Below are positions 1 to 6,648 of a DNA stretch of 19,312 nt, one piece after another; the stretch's first letter is position 1, and each line of letters starts with the position of its first letter. This DNA comes from an uncultured Ruminococcus sp. (lineage in GTDB: Bacteria; Bacillota; Clostridia; Oscillospirales; Acutalibacteraceae): assembly GCA_902803585.1 (NCBI GenBank), contig CADCQO010000030.1, positions 1-19,312 of the forward strand. Reading direction: 5' to 3'. The position numbers were made by a program, and so were the translations under genes. The notes under the pieces are model-generated. The model was not told where the DNA came from and did no database searches. It saw only the letters and a list, made by a program, of their open reading frames with translations.

Positions 1-292
1 ATACAACATCTTCTTCGGGAACGGCTGCCAATTCACCCAAAAAGGAACCTACGCCCTGTGTATCACGCTGTGTTTTTTTGTTGACGAAGGGAAACTTCTG
101 GATATCCTTTAATGATTTGATATCCTCCGGCTTCACCCCCGCTTCATCAAAAGAACGTCTGTAATAAGGAGAATTTTGGTAGGCAAACTGCACGATTTCC
201 TGTAAATCTGCCAATTGTCTTTTCTCCAGTTCTTCACGCGGAAGTGTTTCTAATTCTTCGTCCCAATATTTGCTGTTAACATCTCTGCTCAT
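1..292 (-). CDS. Phenylacetate-CoA ligase-like adenylate-forming enzyme, N-terminal part (runs off left edge)
   Basis: The first 97 codons are present, from ATG at 292 to the window edge. The start is set by AAGGAG about 10 bases upstream. The translation has the hallmarks of the PaaK family N-terminus: an early YWDEELETLPREEL segment, then an LQEIVQFAYQNSPYYRR segment, then a DIKSLKDIQKFPFVNKK segment. PaaK-type enzymes are AMP-forming ligases that activate aryl or other carboxylic acids to CoA thioesters. The gene begins 16 bases after the oxidoreductase beta subunit stops, so it is almost certainly the next gene of the same operon. A 2-oxoacid:ferredoxin oxidoreductase also makes an acyl-CoA, so the two may act on the same acid/CoA pool; that is inference. 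The true substrate cannot be read from this fragment. Confidence 0.85.
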   Translation of the reverse strand, partial: MSRDVNSKYWDEELETLPREELEKRQLADLQEIVQFAYQNSPYYRRSFDEAGVKPEDIKSLKDIQKFPFVNKKTQRDTQGVGSFLGELAAVPEEDVV

Positions 293-308
293 AGTTGATA
301 ACTCCTTT

Positions 309-1196
309 TTACTTGAAATTTCTGTGTATATATTCCCATTTTGCATCACGAGAGTTTTGAATTGTCTGAATATCTTTATCAGTCAGGTGTTTGAACCGAC
401 TTTGTTTTCTCAGATACTTTTCTATGCTTGTAAATTCCTTCGGATCATGATTCAATATAAAACTGCCGTTTTCATATTCAGCCAGGTACCATAAGCCGCA
501 GTCTACCACTTCTTTAGCAACATCTATGGTTTCATCGGTCTGAATGCCCCAGCCCGTCGGACAAGGTGCAAGTATATGAATATATTTTGTACCTTTTATC
601 TGTTTTGCCTTTTCTATCTTACGCATAAAATCATTAAGATAACCTACGCTTGCTGTAGCTGCGTAAGGAATACCGTGTGCTGCCACAATTTCAAACAGAT
701 TTTTCTTAGGGCGAAGATTTCCTCGTATATTCTTGCCGGCTGGGGTAGTTGTTGTCCTTGCACCAAAAGGAGTCAGGGAACTTTTTTGAATACCAGTATT
801 CATGTAGGCTTCATTGTCATAACAGATATAAAGAATATCATCGTTTCTGTCGATAGCTCCCGATAATGCCTGTAAACCGATATCAGCGGTTCCTCCGTCA
901 CCTGCAAAACCTACAGCATGAAAATCTGTAACTCCCTGTGCTCTCAGACCTGCTTCAATCCCTGTTAACATAGAGGCAGTACCGGCAAAAGTGGAAATAA
1001 TGGCATTATTGCTGAAACACAGCTGCGGAAAATTAAAACCTACCGCAGACATACACCCTGCCGGTAATACAGCAAACGTATTTTCGCCGAGCACTTTCAA
1101 TGCTATTCTGACGGCCAAACTGCCACCGCATCCTGCACATGCTTTATGCCCATAGAAAAATTCTGTTTCGTTCAGCGTTTGTGCATTAATTGCCAC
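309..1196 (-). CDS. porB: 2-oxoacid:ferredoxin oxidoreductase, beta (thiamine diphosphate) subunit
   Basis: This is the catalytic beta subunit of a pyruvate/2-ketoisovalerate-type ferredoxin oxidoreductase, which oxidatively decarboxylates a 2-oxoacid to an acyl-CoA and reduces ferredoxin. Numbering from GTG 1196, the thiamine-diphosphate motif begins at GDG near residues 99-101 and ends at the YDNEAYMNTG segment near 126-135. Four candidate iron-sulfur cysteines are present: the CAGC pair at 20 and 23, one near 48, and the APCPTGW cysteine near 212. I chose GTG 1196 because AGGGGGTGA lies 6 bases upstream; an in-frame GTG at 1205 with a weaker AGGA is possible. The start overlaps the end of the alpha gene, indicating translational coupling. 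Length (about 295 residues) is normal for the family. Whether pyruvate or another 2-oxoacid is the substrate is not decided by the sequence. Confidence 0.93.
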   Translation of the reverse strand: MAINAQTLNETEFFYGHKACAGCGGSLAVRIALKVLGENTFAVLPAGCMSAVGFNFPQLCFSNNAIISTFAGTASMLTGIEAGLRAQGVTDFHAVGFAGDGGTADIGLQALSGAIDRNDDILYICYDNEAYMNTGIQKSSLTPFGARTTTTPAGKNIRGNLRPKKNLFEIVAAHGIPYAATASVGYLNDFMRKIEKAKQIKGTKYIHILAPCPTGWGIQTDETIDVAKEVVDCGLWYLAEYENGSFILNHDPKEFTSIEKYLRKQSRFKHLTDKDIQTIQNSRDAKWEYIHRNFK

Positions 1197-2358
1197 TACC
1201 TTCACCCCCTATTCCTAAAAACTGAACTGTCGATCGTTGTTTGGTTAGTTCATAAAAAATACTTTCTATTTCTTCGGCGGAAATATTTTTGCCGCCGAGA
1301 CCTCCAATATAATTGGAATTTGGTATAGAAAGTGCTGCTTTTTGAAGAGCGGAATTAACATTGGTATAAACTGTTCCTTCGCTGCCAAAGGATATGTCTT
1401 TTTCAAGTACCGCTAATGCTTTAGCGTTTTTGACGGCTGCTGCAATTTCCTCGTTCGGAAACGGACGAAGATAGCGCAAACGCAGCAGACCAACTTTCTT
1501 TCCTCCTGCTCTCATTTGGTCGACAACTTCACGAACAAGTCCTGCAATACTGCCAAGAGTGATCAGAATGTAATCGGCATCTTCTGTCTGATAACTTTCT
1601 GTCAAACCTGTATAGTGTCTGCCGAAGATCTGCTCAAATCGTATCTCAGCCTCTTGAATAATGCTTTTAGCATTTAAGATACCGAGATGTTCCTTATATT
1701 TAAAAATCGTGTTACTGTCTGGCCCTGCTGAAAAAGCAAGATTTTTCGGAGCAGCTAACGACATTTTATTTTCCGTCTGAAGCGGCGGCAAAAATTCATC
1801 TGCCTGCTCCTGTGAAGGAACATCTGCCACTTCATATGTATGTGTCAATACAAATCCGTCAAGATTTGCCATAAACGGCGTACTGACTTTCCTATGCTCT
1901 GCAATATAAAAACTCATCAAAGCAATATCAAGAGCCTCTTGTGCGTTCTCTGCATAAGCCTGTATCCAGCCGCTGTCAAGCTGAGAAACAGAATCCCGCT
2001 GATCACCGTAGATATTCCATGGAAGTGCTGTGGATCGGTTAGCATTCATCATTACAATGGGGAAACGTCCGCCTGCTGCATAAGGAAGGCATTCTGCCAT
2101 GTACAAAAGACCTTGTGAAGATGTCGCTGTAAAGGCCCTTGCTCCCACAGAAGCAGCCCCCATTGCACAGGACAAAGCAGAGTGTTCAGATTCTACATGG
2201 ATAAACTCCGCCTTCAGACTTCCGTCTTCTACAAATTCCGACAATTTTTCTACTACGATCGTCTGTGGTGTAATAGGATAAGCGGAAATAACCTGCGGAC
2301 GGGCAAGCCTCACACCATATGCAAATGCTTCATTGCCTGATAAAAATCGTTTCGCCAT
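1186..2358 (-). CDS. porA: 2-oxoacid:ferredoxin oxidoreductase, alpha subunit
   Basis: The alpha subunit (390 residues) carries the pyrimidine-binding half of the thiamine diphosphate site and the transketolase C-terminal-like domain. Near the N-terminus it reads GNEAFAYGVRLARPQVISAY, followed by PITPQT, which is the classic PorA/VorB signature. The segment near residues 100-125 (GARAFTATSSQGLLYMAE) and the LRLRYLRPFPNEE segment of the C-terminal domain are also typical. ATG 2358 is preferred over a longer in-frame reading to 2397 because GGAGG sits about 8 bases upstream and the start overlaps the delta stop by one base (TAATG). The gene is coupled on both sides to the delta and beta genes, giving the gamma-delta-alpha-beta order known for four-subunit oxidoreductases. 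Substrate identity is not resolved. Confidence 0.95.
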   Translation of the reverse strand: MAKRFLSGNEAFAYGVRLARPQVISAYPITPQTIVVEKLSEFVEDGSLKAEFIHVESEHSALSCAMGAASVGARAFTATSSQGLLYMAECLPYAAGGRFPIVMMNANRSTALPWNIYGDQRDSVSQLDSGWIQAYAENAQEALDIALMSFYIAEHRKVSTPFMANLDGFVLTHTYEVADVPSQEQADEFLPPLQTENKMSLAAPKNLAFSAGPDSNTIFKYKEHLGILNAKSIIQEAEIRFEQIFGRHYTGLTESYQTEDADYILITLGSIAGLVREVVDQMRAGGKKVGLLRLRYLRPFPNEEIAAAVKNAKALAVLEKDISFGSEGTVYTNVNSALQKAALSIPNSNYIGGLGGKNISAEEIESIFYELTKQRSTVQFLGIGGEGSGN

Positions 2359-2648
2359 TACTTTTCCGCCTCCATTCTTATTGCACCTGATTTGCACATC
2401 TTTTTACAAATGCCACAACCTTTACAGAAATCATAGTCGACAGCTACCTTGCCATCCTGACGGAAGATGACTCCATCAGGACAATGAAGGTAACATCTTA
2501 AACAACTTATACATTTTTCTGTATCAACAATGGGTCTGACGCTGCGCCAACCTGCATTTTTTGTTACCAGATATCCTGCTTCATATGAGGTCGTATCGGG
2601 AATTTCATCAAAACTTGTCGGAACTTTTTCTCTCAGAAAAGGCTTCAT
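2358..2648 (-). CDS. porD: 2-oxoacid:ferredoxin oxidoreductase, delta (ferredoxin-like) subunit
   Basis: A 96-residue protein with two complete 4Fe-4S ferredoxin motifs: CISCLRC...C at residues 46, 49, 52 and 56, and CKGCGIC...C at 75, 78, 81 and 85. In this enzyme family the delta subunit carries electrons from the thiamine site toward ferredoxin. A roughly 40-residue N-terminal extension before the first cluster is usual for PorD. The start is fixed by GGAGG seven bases upstream and by a four-base ATGA overlap with the end of the gamma gene. All eight cluster ligands are intact. Confidence 0.95.
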   Translation of the reverse strand: MKPFLREKVPTSFDEIPDTTSYEAGYLVTKNAGWRSVRPIVDTEKCISCLRCYLHCPDGVIFRQDGKVAVDYDFCKGCGICKKMCKSGAIRMEAEK

Positions 2649-3172
2649 TTTCTGACCTCCTCATAAGCTGCTCTGACAACAGCGATGTTTTTTTCACGAA
2701 GACGCTGGGGCATCGACTGGGTAATAGCCAAGCTGATTTCATCAATTGAAACAATTTCTGAAACACCTGCCAATACACCAAGAAATATCGTATTGGTAAT
2801 TGGTAACCCTAACAAACGCTGTGCAATACTATTGCCATCCAGTGCAATGATTCTTGGATTATCAAACTTTTTTTTCGTGTTCAGCAACACTTTCCCCCCT
2901 TCTTTTAACTCGAAAAGGGATTGTTCACTGAAGAGCGTATCATCCAAAAAAATGCTGTAATCGGCTTTTGTTATTTCACTGCGGTTGCCTATCGGCTTAT
3001 CGTCCAGTTTGGTAAACGCGCGTATCGGCGCACCCCTGCGTTCAGGGCCAAAGGAAGGAAATGCCAGTGCATAGGAATTGTCTTTTACAGAAAAGGCTTC
3101 TCCCAGCAATCTTGCGGCAGTGAAAGCTCCCTGTCCCCCACGCCCATGCCATAAAATCTCTGTCAATGTCAT
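2645..3172 (-). CDS. porG: 2-oxoacid:ferredoxin oxidoreductase, gamma subunit
   Basis: A 175-residue gamma subunit with the family signature WHGRGGQGAFTAARLL near the N-terminus and the SFGPERRGAP loop near residues 40-50. In four-subunit oxidoreductases this subunit contributes to the CoA/acyl transfer part of the complex. The ATG at 3172 has AGGAGG only two bases upstream, which is too close. The third codon (TTG, 3166) has an ideal eight-base spacing and would give an N-terminus (MTEILWHGRGGQG) that matches the family better, so translation may actually begin at 3166. The gene starts nine bases after the ABC permease stops, which places the whole oxidoreductase in the transporter operon. 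Confidence 0.93.
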   Translation of the reverse strand: MTLTEILWHGRGGQGAFTAARLLGEAFSVKDNSYALAFPSFGPERRGAPIRAFTKLDDKPIGNRSEITKADYSIFLDDTLFSEQSLFELKEGGKVLLNTKKKFDNPRIIALDGNSIAQRLLGLPITNTIFLGVLAGVSEIVSIDEISLAITQSMPQRLREKNIAVVRAAYEEVRK

Positions 3173-3181
3173 TTCCTCCTG

Positions 3182-4102
3182 TCATGCTTTCCAACGAAGC
3201 AAAAATTTCTGGATTCTGTTGAAAATAAATGAAATTGCAACAATAACAATACCTACTACAATCAAACCTACGATTGTTCTTGTATAATCGCCAAAATCAG
3301 AATAGTTTTTGATGTAGTAACCAAGTCCGCTCTGTGCGCCGATCATTTCCGCTGATGTAAGAAGTACAAAAGAAACTGTCAGACCCTGATTACAACCAAT
3401 AAAGATCTGCTGTAAGGAAGCAGGCAGCATAATGGAAAACAACATTGTGAAACGGTTAACATTCAGCACCTTAGCAGAATCAATCGTCTTTTTTTCTATG
3501 TTCATTACGCCGCTCATGGTACCTGCCAGTACCGGCCAGAAAGTTGCCAGAAAGATAACAAATACAGATACTGAGCGGAAAGTCGGCAATAAAGCAATAC
3601 CATATGGAATATATACGATGGGCGGAATAGCACCCAGAAATTTTGAAATATACGTTGCCGCGCTGCCAAGTCTTGCACTCCATCCAAGAAACAGACCGAG
3701 CGGTACAGCAACAGCAATAGCAAGCAGATAACCTTGTAAAATGATACCGATAGAGCTTTGTATATTTACCAGAATCTTATCGTAATCACAGATAAACTGG
3801 CGAAATACCTTGCCCGGCGGCGGGAATAAAGCGGGCTTCAATAAATTGAATTTCGCTGTTGCTAATGTCCAGACAATCAGCAGACCATACACAAAACCCA
3901 CAATGTCCACAAACAAATTTAAACTTACAGACTTTTTAATCATTCCTGAAACAAGCAGTGTCAATATCTCTACTCCTACAACAAACCATACGGCGTAACC
4001 TGCATAGGTTTCAGTTGTTAACTGATTGGGCAAAAACTGGATCAGTAAAAACACAATAAACAGTGCATGCACTATTCTCAGATATCTTTGTTTGAGCGTC
4101 AT
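3182..4102 (-). CDS. ABC transporter permease, nitrate/sulfonate/taurine (NitT/TauT) type
   Basis: A 306-residue membrane protein with about six hydrophobic segments and the BPD_transp_1 fold of SsuC/TauC/NrtB-type permeases. The cytoplasmic coupling loop (EAA-like) is visible around AKVLNVNRFTMLFSIMLPAS in the C-terminal half. It would form the membrane channel for the ATPase and binding protein encoded immediately before it. The start at 4102 is supported by a GAGGTGAT ribosome binding site and by a TAATG overlap with the ATPase stop. Family members import sulfonates, taurine, nitrate, thiamine precursors or other small molecules. The sulfur-gene context and Cys/Met leader favour a sulfur compound here, but that is inference. 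Confidence 0.92.
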   Translation of the reverse strand: MTLKQRYLRIVHALFIVFLLIQFLPNQLTTETYAGYAVWFVVGVEILTLLVSGMIKKSVSLNLFVDIVGFVYGLLIVWTLATAKFNLLKPALFPPPGKVFRQFICDYDKILVNIQSSIGIILQGYLLAIAVAVPLGLFLGWSARLGSAATYISKFLGAIPPIVYIPYGIALLPTFRSVSVFVIFLATFWPVLAGTMSGVMNIEKKTIDSAKVLNVNRFTMLFSIMLPASLQQIFIGCNQGLTVSFVLLTSAEMIGAQSGLGYYIKNYSDFGDYTRTIVGLIVVGIVIVAISFIFNRIQKFLLRWKA

Positions 4103-4911
4103 TACAGCATCACCTCCTCACCAATCTTATCAGCAATATCGCTATAAAACATTGCCAAAAGCTTATTTCTGAATGTGTTGTATTCTGTTGTCTGTACAAG
4201 TTCCGATCGGTTTCTGGGACGGTCAAAGGGAACAGTAATTTCCCGATAGACGCGTCCGGGATTAGTCGTCATCATTACGATCTTGTCAGAAAGTAATATT
4301 GATTCGTCAATATCATGAGTAACGAATACAACAGTCTTTCTTTCCTTACTGCCGTCACCCTCCCACAATTTAAGCAGAAGTTCCTGCAATATTGTGCGGT
4401 TTTTGGCATCTATTGCACCAAATGGCTCATCCATCAACAAAATATCCGTATCCATTGCCAAAGCTCTTGCAATTGCCACACGCTGCTGCATACCACCTGA
4501 AAGCTGTGAAGGATATTTATTTTTGAATTGCGCCAGTCCGACCTTGTCCAGAAACTCATCTGCAATTTTCAGACGCTCAGAGCGGTTTGCTTCTTTATTG
4601 ACCTGCTTGATGCCAAAAGCAACATTCTTTCGGGCAGTCATCCAAGGGAAAAGCGAATAATGCTGGAATACCACTCCACGATCTGCGCCTGTCCCTTTTA
4701 TTGGTTCGCCATCAATCAAAATTTGTCCGTCTGTCGGAGTATTGATACCCTCCAATATGCTGAGAAGAGTGCTTTTGCCGCAGCCACTGGAGCCTATTAT
4801 ACTAACAAATTCGCCTGCCTCAATTGAAAAGCTGACGTCTTTCAGGGCGGTAAAGCTCTTTTTCTTTTCGGTATAGTCCACTGTTAAATGCTTGATATCA
4901 ATTTTACTCAT
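4102..4911 (-). CDS. ABC transporter ATP-binding protein, NitT/TauT type
   Basis: A 269-residue ATPase with all ABC motifs: Walker A GSSGCGKST (residues 40-48), Q-loop Q83, signature LSGGMQQR (137-144), Walker B LLMDEP with D161/E162, and switch histidine H199 in VFVTHD. The sequence is of the SsuB/TauB/NrtD class that powers NitT/TauT importers. It overlaps the permease gene by one base. The ribosome binding site is weak (AGAG about 12 bases upstream), and 42 bases separate it from the binding protein gene. That gap is the largest spacing between transporter genes, and no terminator hairpin is visible in it. Confidence 0.95.
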   Translation of the reverse strand: MSKIDIKHLTVDYTEKKKSFTALKDVSFSIEAGEFVSIIGSSGCGKSTLLSILEGINTPTDGQILIDGEPIKGTGADRGVVFQHYSLFPWMTARKNVAFGIKQVNKEANRSERLKIADEFLDKVGLAQFKNKYPSQLSGGMQQRVAIARALAMDTDILLMDEPFGAIDAKNRTILQELLLKLWEGDGSKERKTVVFVTHDIDESILLSDKIVMMTTNPGRVYREITVPFDRPRNRSELVQTTEYNTFRNKLLAMFYSDIADKIGEEVML

Positions 4912-4953
4912 TATGTATTCATCTCTGCTTTTTGCTCCGACTATGTGCCGGAT

Positions 4954-6072
4954 TTATTCAAATTGATCAAAGTGCTCCTGAAGTTCTTTATAAATTGCAT
5001 CATCAGGTTTTTCTTTCATCAGACTTGTCAAGGCCTCTTTGTAGATTTCGGTATTATAGAGCTTATCAATGTCATAATCTTCCGTATAACCAAGCTCTAC
5101 AATGGACTTCTTCAAGGCAACGGTGCCTTGTTTGTCTGGATCAGGAACAGATGTACCATAACCACCGTAAATTTCTGTCTTAATAAGGTCTTCTTCAATA
5201 TCTATGTATTTCTTGACATCTTTAATGGTCTGTTCCTTGTTTTCCTGTGTGAACTTATAGGCCTTTATCAATGCTCTTTCAAATGCTTTGTAGGAATTAG
5301 GATACTTGCTCAATGCTTCTGTTGCTGCAACCTGACGGCAGCAGGGCTGATTTTTAAGCAGTTCTTCTTCAGAGCAGCGGTAGACAATTTTATATCCCTG
5401 ACTTTCAGCAAGTGATGTATAGGGCGAATAAGCAGAAACGGCATCTATTGTGTCATTCTGAAGTGCATTATAGGCATCTTTCTGGCTGTCAAAATAGACG
5501 ATGTTTACCTTGTCTTCCCCTTCGCCGATCGCAATACCCTTAGCTTTCAGAAGTATCTGGAGCTCTGCATCTTGTACACTGTTTTTAACGGAAGCTACAT
5601 TTCTTCCTTTGAGAATGGAAACATCCCAGCTGCTCAGACCTTCTACGAATTGAGGTTTGATAACATAGCCGTGTCCGTTGGTCATTTCACCGCCAAAGAT
5701 AGTCAAATCATGTCCCTGACTCTGAAAGGTAAGTGCCGGAACTGAGCCGATAAAGGCAACATCAAGCTTTCCCGATTCAAGACCACTGGACAGTTCTGCG
5801 GCTGATGAGAATAATGTCAGTGTCACATCGAGGCCTTCCTCTGAGAAAAATCCTTCTTCTTTTGCTACAAAACCAAGCAGATGTGCTGTGGAATTCAGAT
5901 GACCAAGGTTAAAGTTTGTTTTTTCAAGAGTCACAGACGAAGAAGTATCTGTAACAGATGCTTTACTGCTGTTATGCGAAGAAGCATTGTCGGATTTGCT
6001 ATTGTTACAACCTGCAAAGGCTGTTAATGTCAGTGCAGCAGCAAGCAGAGCTGCAGTAAATTTCTTATTCAT
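4954..6072 (-). CDS. ABC transporter substrate-binding lipoprotein (NMT1/SsuA-like)
   Basis: A 372-residue extracellular solute receptor. The N-terminus is a lipoprotein signal: MNKK, a hydrophobic core, then TAFAGC with the lipid-acceptor cysteine at residue 22, followed by a Ser/Asn-rich linker. The body has the NMT1/THI5-like binding fold seen in sulfonate and nitrate receptors (segments such as FVAKEEGFFSEEGLDV and GKLDVAFIGSVPA). ATG 6072 was chosen because AAGGA lies eight bases upstream. Longer readings would need ATG 6078 with a two-base spacing, or a TTG inside the gap. An unusual adjacent cysteine pair (PCCRQ, residues 244-245) sits in the C-terminal lobe. The signal peptide closely resembles that of the small lipoprotein encoded just upstream. 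The ligand is unknown; an organosulfur compound is a context-based guess. Confidence 0.92.
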   Translation of the reverse strand: MNKKFTAALLAAALTLTAFAGCNNSKSDNASSHNSSKASVTDTSSSVTLEKTNFNLGHLNSTAHLLGFVAKEEGFFSEEGLDVTLTLFSSAAELSSGLESGKLDVAFIGSVPALTFQSQGHDLTIFGGEMTNGHGYVIKPQFVEGLSSWDVSILKGRNVASVKNSVQDAELQILLKAKGIAIGEGEDKVNIVYFDSQKDAYNALQNDTIDAVSAYSPYTSLAESQGYKIVYRCSEEELLKNQPCCRQVAATEALSKYPNSYKAFERALIKAYKFTQENKEQTIKDVKKYIDIEEDLIKTEIYGGYGTSVPDPDKQGTVALKKSIVELGYTEDYDIDKLYNTEIYKEALTSLMKEKPDDAIYKELQEHFDQFE

Positions 6073-6102
6073 GTTCATTTTCCTTTCTTTTTTCAATATC
6101 TT

Positions 6103-6354
6103 TTAGTCCCCACAGCAATCAGGAACGTGCGAACTTTCAGAAGATTTTTCCTCACAGCAATCCGGTTTTTCACTTTCTTCGCTGCTTTTATGATGACAAC
6201 AGCTTTTCTGTGTGTCGTTTTGAATTTCAATGGCAGAAGTTGAAGAATGCTCTGTTTTTGATGCGGCAGGCTTCTCCGATGAATCGCTGCAGCCTGCAAA
6301 AGCGGTTATGCTTAAAATAGCGACCAGCAAAGCTGCTGTGACTTTGTTTTTCAT
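6103..6354 (-). CDS. Small Cys-pair repeat lipoprotein of unknown function
   Basis: I do not recognise this 83-residue protein. It has a lipoprotein signal (MKNK, hydrophobic stretch, TAFAGC with C22). The mature part is short, hydrophilic and Ser/Glu-rich, with three adjacent-cysteine pairs: SCCHH (52-53), PDCCEE (66-67) and PDCCGD at the C-terminus (80-81). The pairs are 14 residues apart and embedded in an imperfect repeat (KSSEES/KSSESS followed by PDCC). The ribosome binding site AAAGGAAA and ATG 6354 are clear. It lies first in the operon after the Met/Cys leader and terminator, directly before the binding protein. A surface thiol or metal-binding accessory to the importer is plausible, since vicinal cysteines with His and acidic residues often bind metals, but this is inference. 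Confidence 0.8.
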   Translation of the reverse strand: MKNKVTAALLVAILSITAFAGCSDSSEKPAASKTEHSSTSAIEIQNDTQKSCCHHKSSEESEKPDCCEEKSSESSHVPDCCGD

Positions 6355-6395
6355 AATACTTTTCCTTTCTGAAACTGATTTGCTGCTCAGGGCAC

Positions 6396-6425
6396 AAAAA
6401 AAGGAAGCCAGCAGCTGACTTCCTT
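6396..6425 (-). terminator. Intrinsic terminator (attenuator) between Met/Cys leader peptide and lipoprotein gene
   Basis: On the minus strand AAGGAAGTCAGC (6425 to 6414) is followed by one base and then GCTGGCTTCCTT (6412 to 6401), complementary at every position with one G-U pair. It ends in seven T residues. A practical stem of about ten pairs with a five-base loop is expected. It lies between the leader peptide stop (6448) and the lipoprotein start (6354), so it would stop transcription before the operon unless prevented. A competing structure is visible: GGAAG of the 5' arm (6423 to 6419) plus UCACA just before it (6430 to 6426) can pair with UUUCC (6460 to 6456) and UGUGA (6452 to 6448) at the end of the leader gene. 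Confidence 0.88.
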
Positions 6426-6447
6426 TGTGAAATGCAGAGTAAGCCGA

Positions 6448-6549
6448 TCACATTCGGAAAGCACAGCAAGCCTTAACGCAGAAAACCGCTCTCTGCGTCA
6501 TACACATACAGATATTCATACACATAGTCTTTGCAGTTGTGGTTGTCAT
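6448..6549 (-). CDS. Met/Cys-rich leader peptide (33 residues)
   Basis: A short gene too small for standard calling. GGAAAGGAG stands nine bases before ATG 6549, and the stop is TGA at 6448. The peptide has 33 residues, of which six are Cys and six Met. These are concentrated in MCMNICMCM (residues 9-17), with further Cys at 24, 28 and 29. The codons after the cluster form a perfect seven-pair hairpin (ACGCAGA/TCTGCGT, 6498 to 6476). The stop codon lies in the strand that can pair with the terminator's 5' arm region. This is the layout of a ribosome-mediated attenuator sensing Cys and/or Met charging. The peptide itself probably has no function beyond its translation. I know of analogous Cys-run leaders in actinobacteria but not this one. 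Confidence 0.75.
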   Translation of the reverse strand: MTTTTAKTMCMNICMCMTQRAVFCVKACCAFRM

Positions 6550-6581
6550 AGCGTTTTACTCCTTTCCGTTTCGTTGAGTTA

Positions 6582-6611
6582 ATTATAGCATCTGCTTTTG
6601 TATTTGTCCAA
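6582..6611 (-). promoter_or_regulatory. Sigma-A-like promoter of the leader/lipoprotein/transporter/oxidoreductase operon
   Basis: On the minus strand the -35 element is TTGGAC (6611-6606, or TGGACA one base on). It is separated by 17-18 bases from a perfect -10 TATAAT (6587-6582). Transcription would begin near 6575, about 25 bases before the leader start at 6549. The promoter lies between the amidohydrolase stop and the leader peptide. Confidence 0.75.
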
Positions 6612-6633
6612 TATCATATAGGTATTATGGGTA

Positions 6634-6648
6634 ATAGATTTTTCCTAT
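6634..6648 (-). promoter_or_regulatory. Possible LysR-type operator (degenerate ATAG-N6-CCTAT)
   Basis: ATAGATTTTTCCTAT matches the perfect cysK-upstream boxes (ATAGGA-N3-TCCTAT) at 11 of 15 positions and keeps the T-N11-A spacing typical of LysR regulators. Its centre is about 66 bases upstream of the predicted start, the usual primary site for activators of this family. A further half-site ATAGGT lies nearby at 6618-6623. It overlaps the stop codon of the amidohydrolase gene. Confidence 0.4.

Noticed and set aside
4888..5415. 175-codon plus-strand frame opposite the binding protein gene
   Set aside because: Low-complexity Phe/Leu/Ile-rich antisense shadow of the binding protein. It has no recognisable domain or ribosome site.
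6227..6469. Minus-strand 80-codon frame through the terminator between leader and lipoprotein
   Set aside because: It overlaps the lipoprotein gene in another frame and runs through the terminator hairpin. The lipoprotein has the proper ribosome site and signal peptide.
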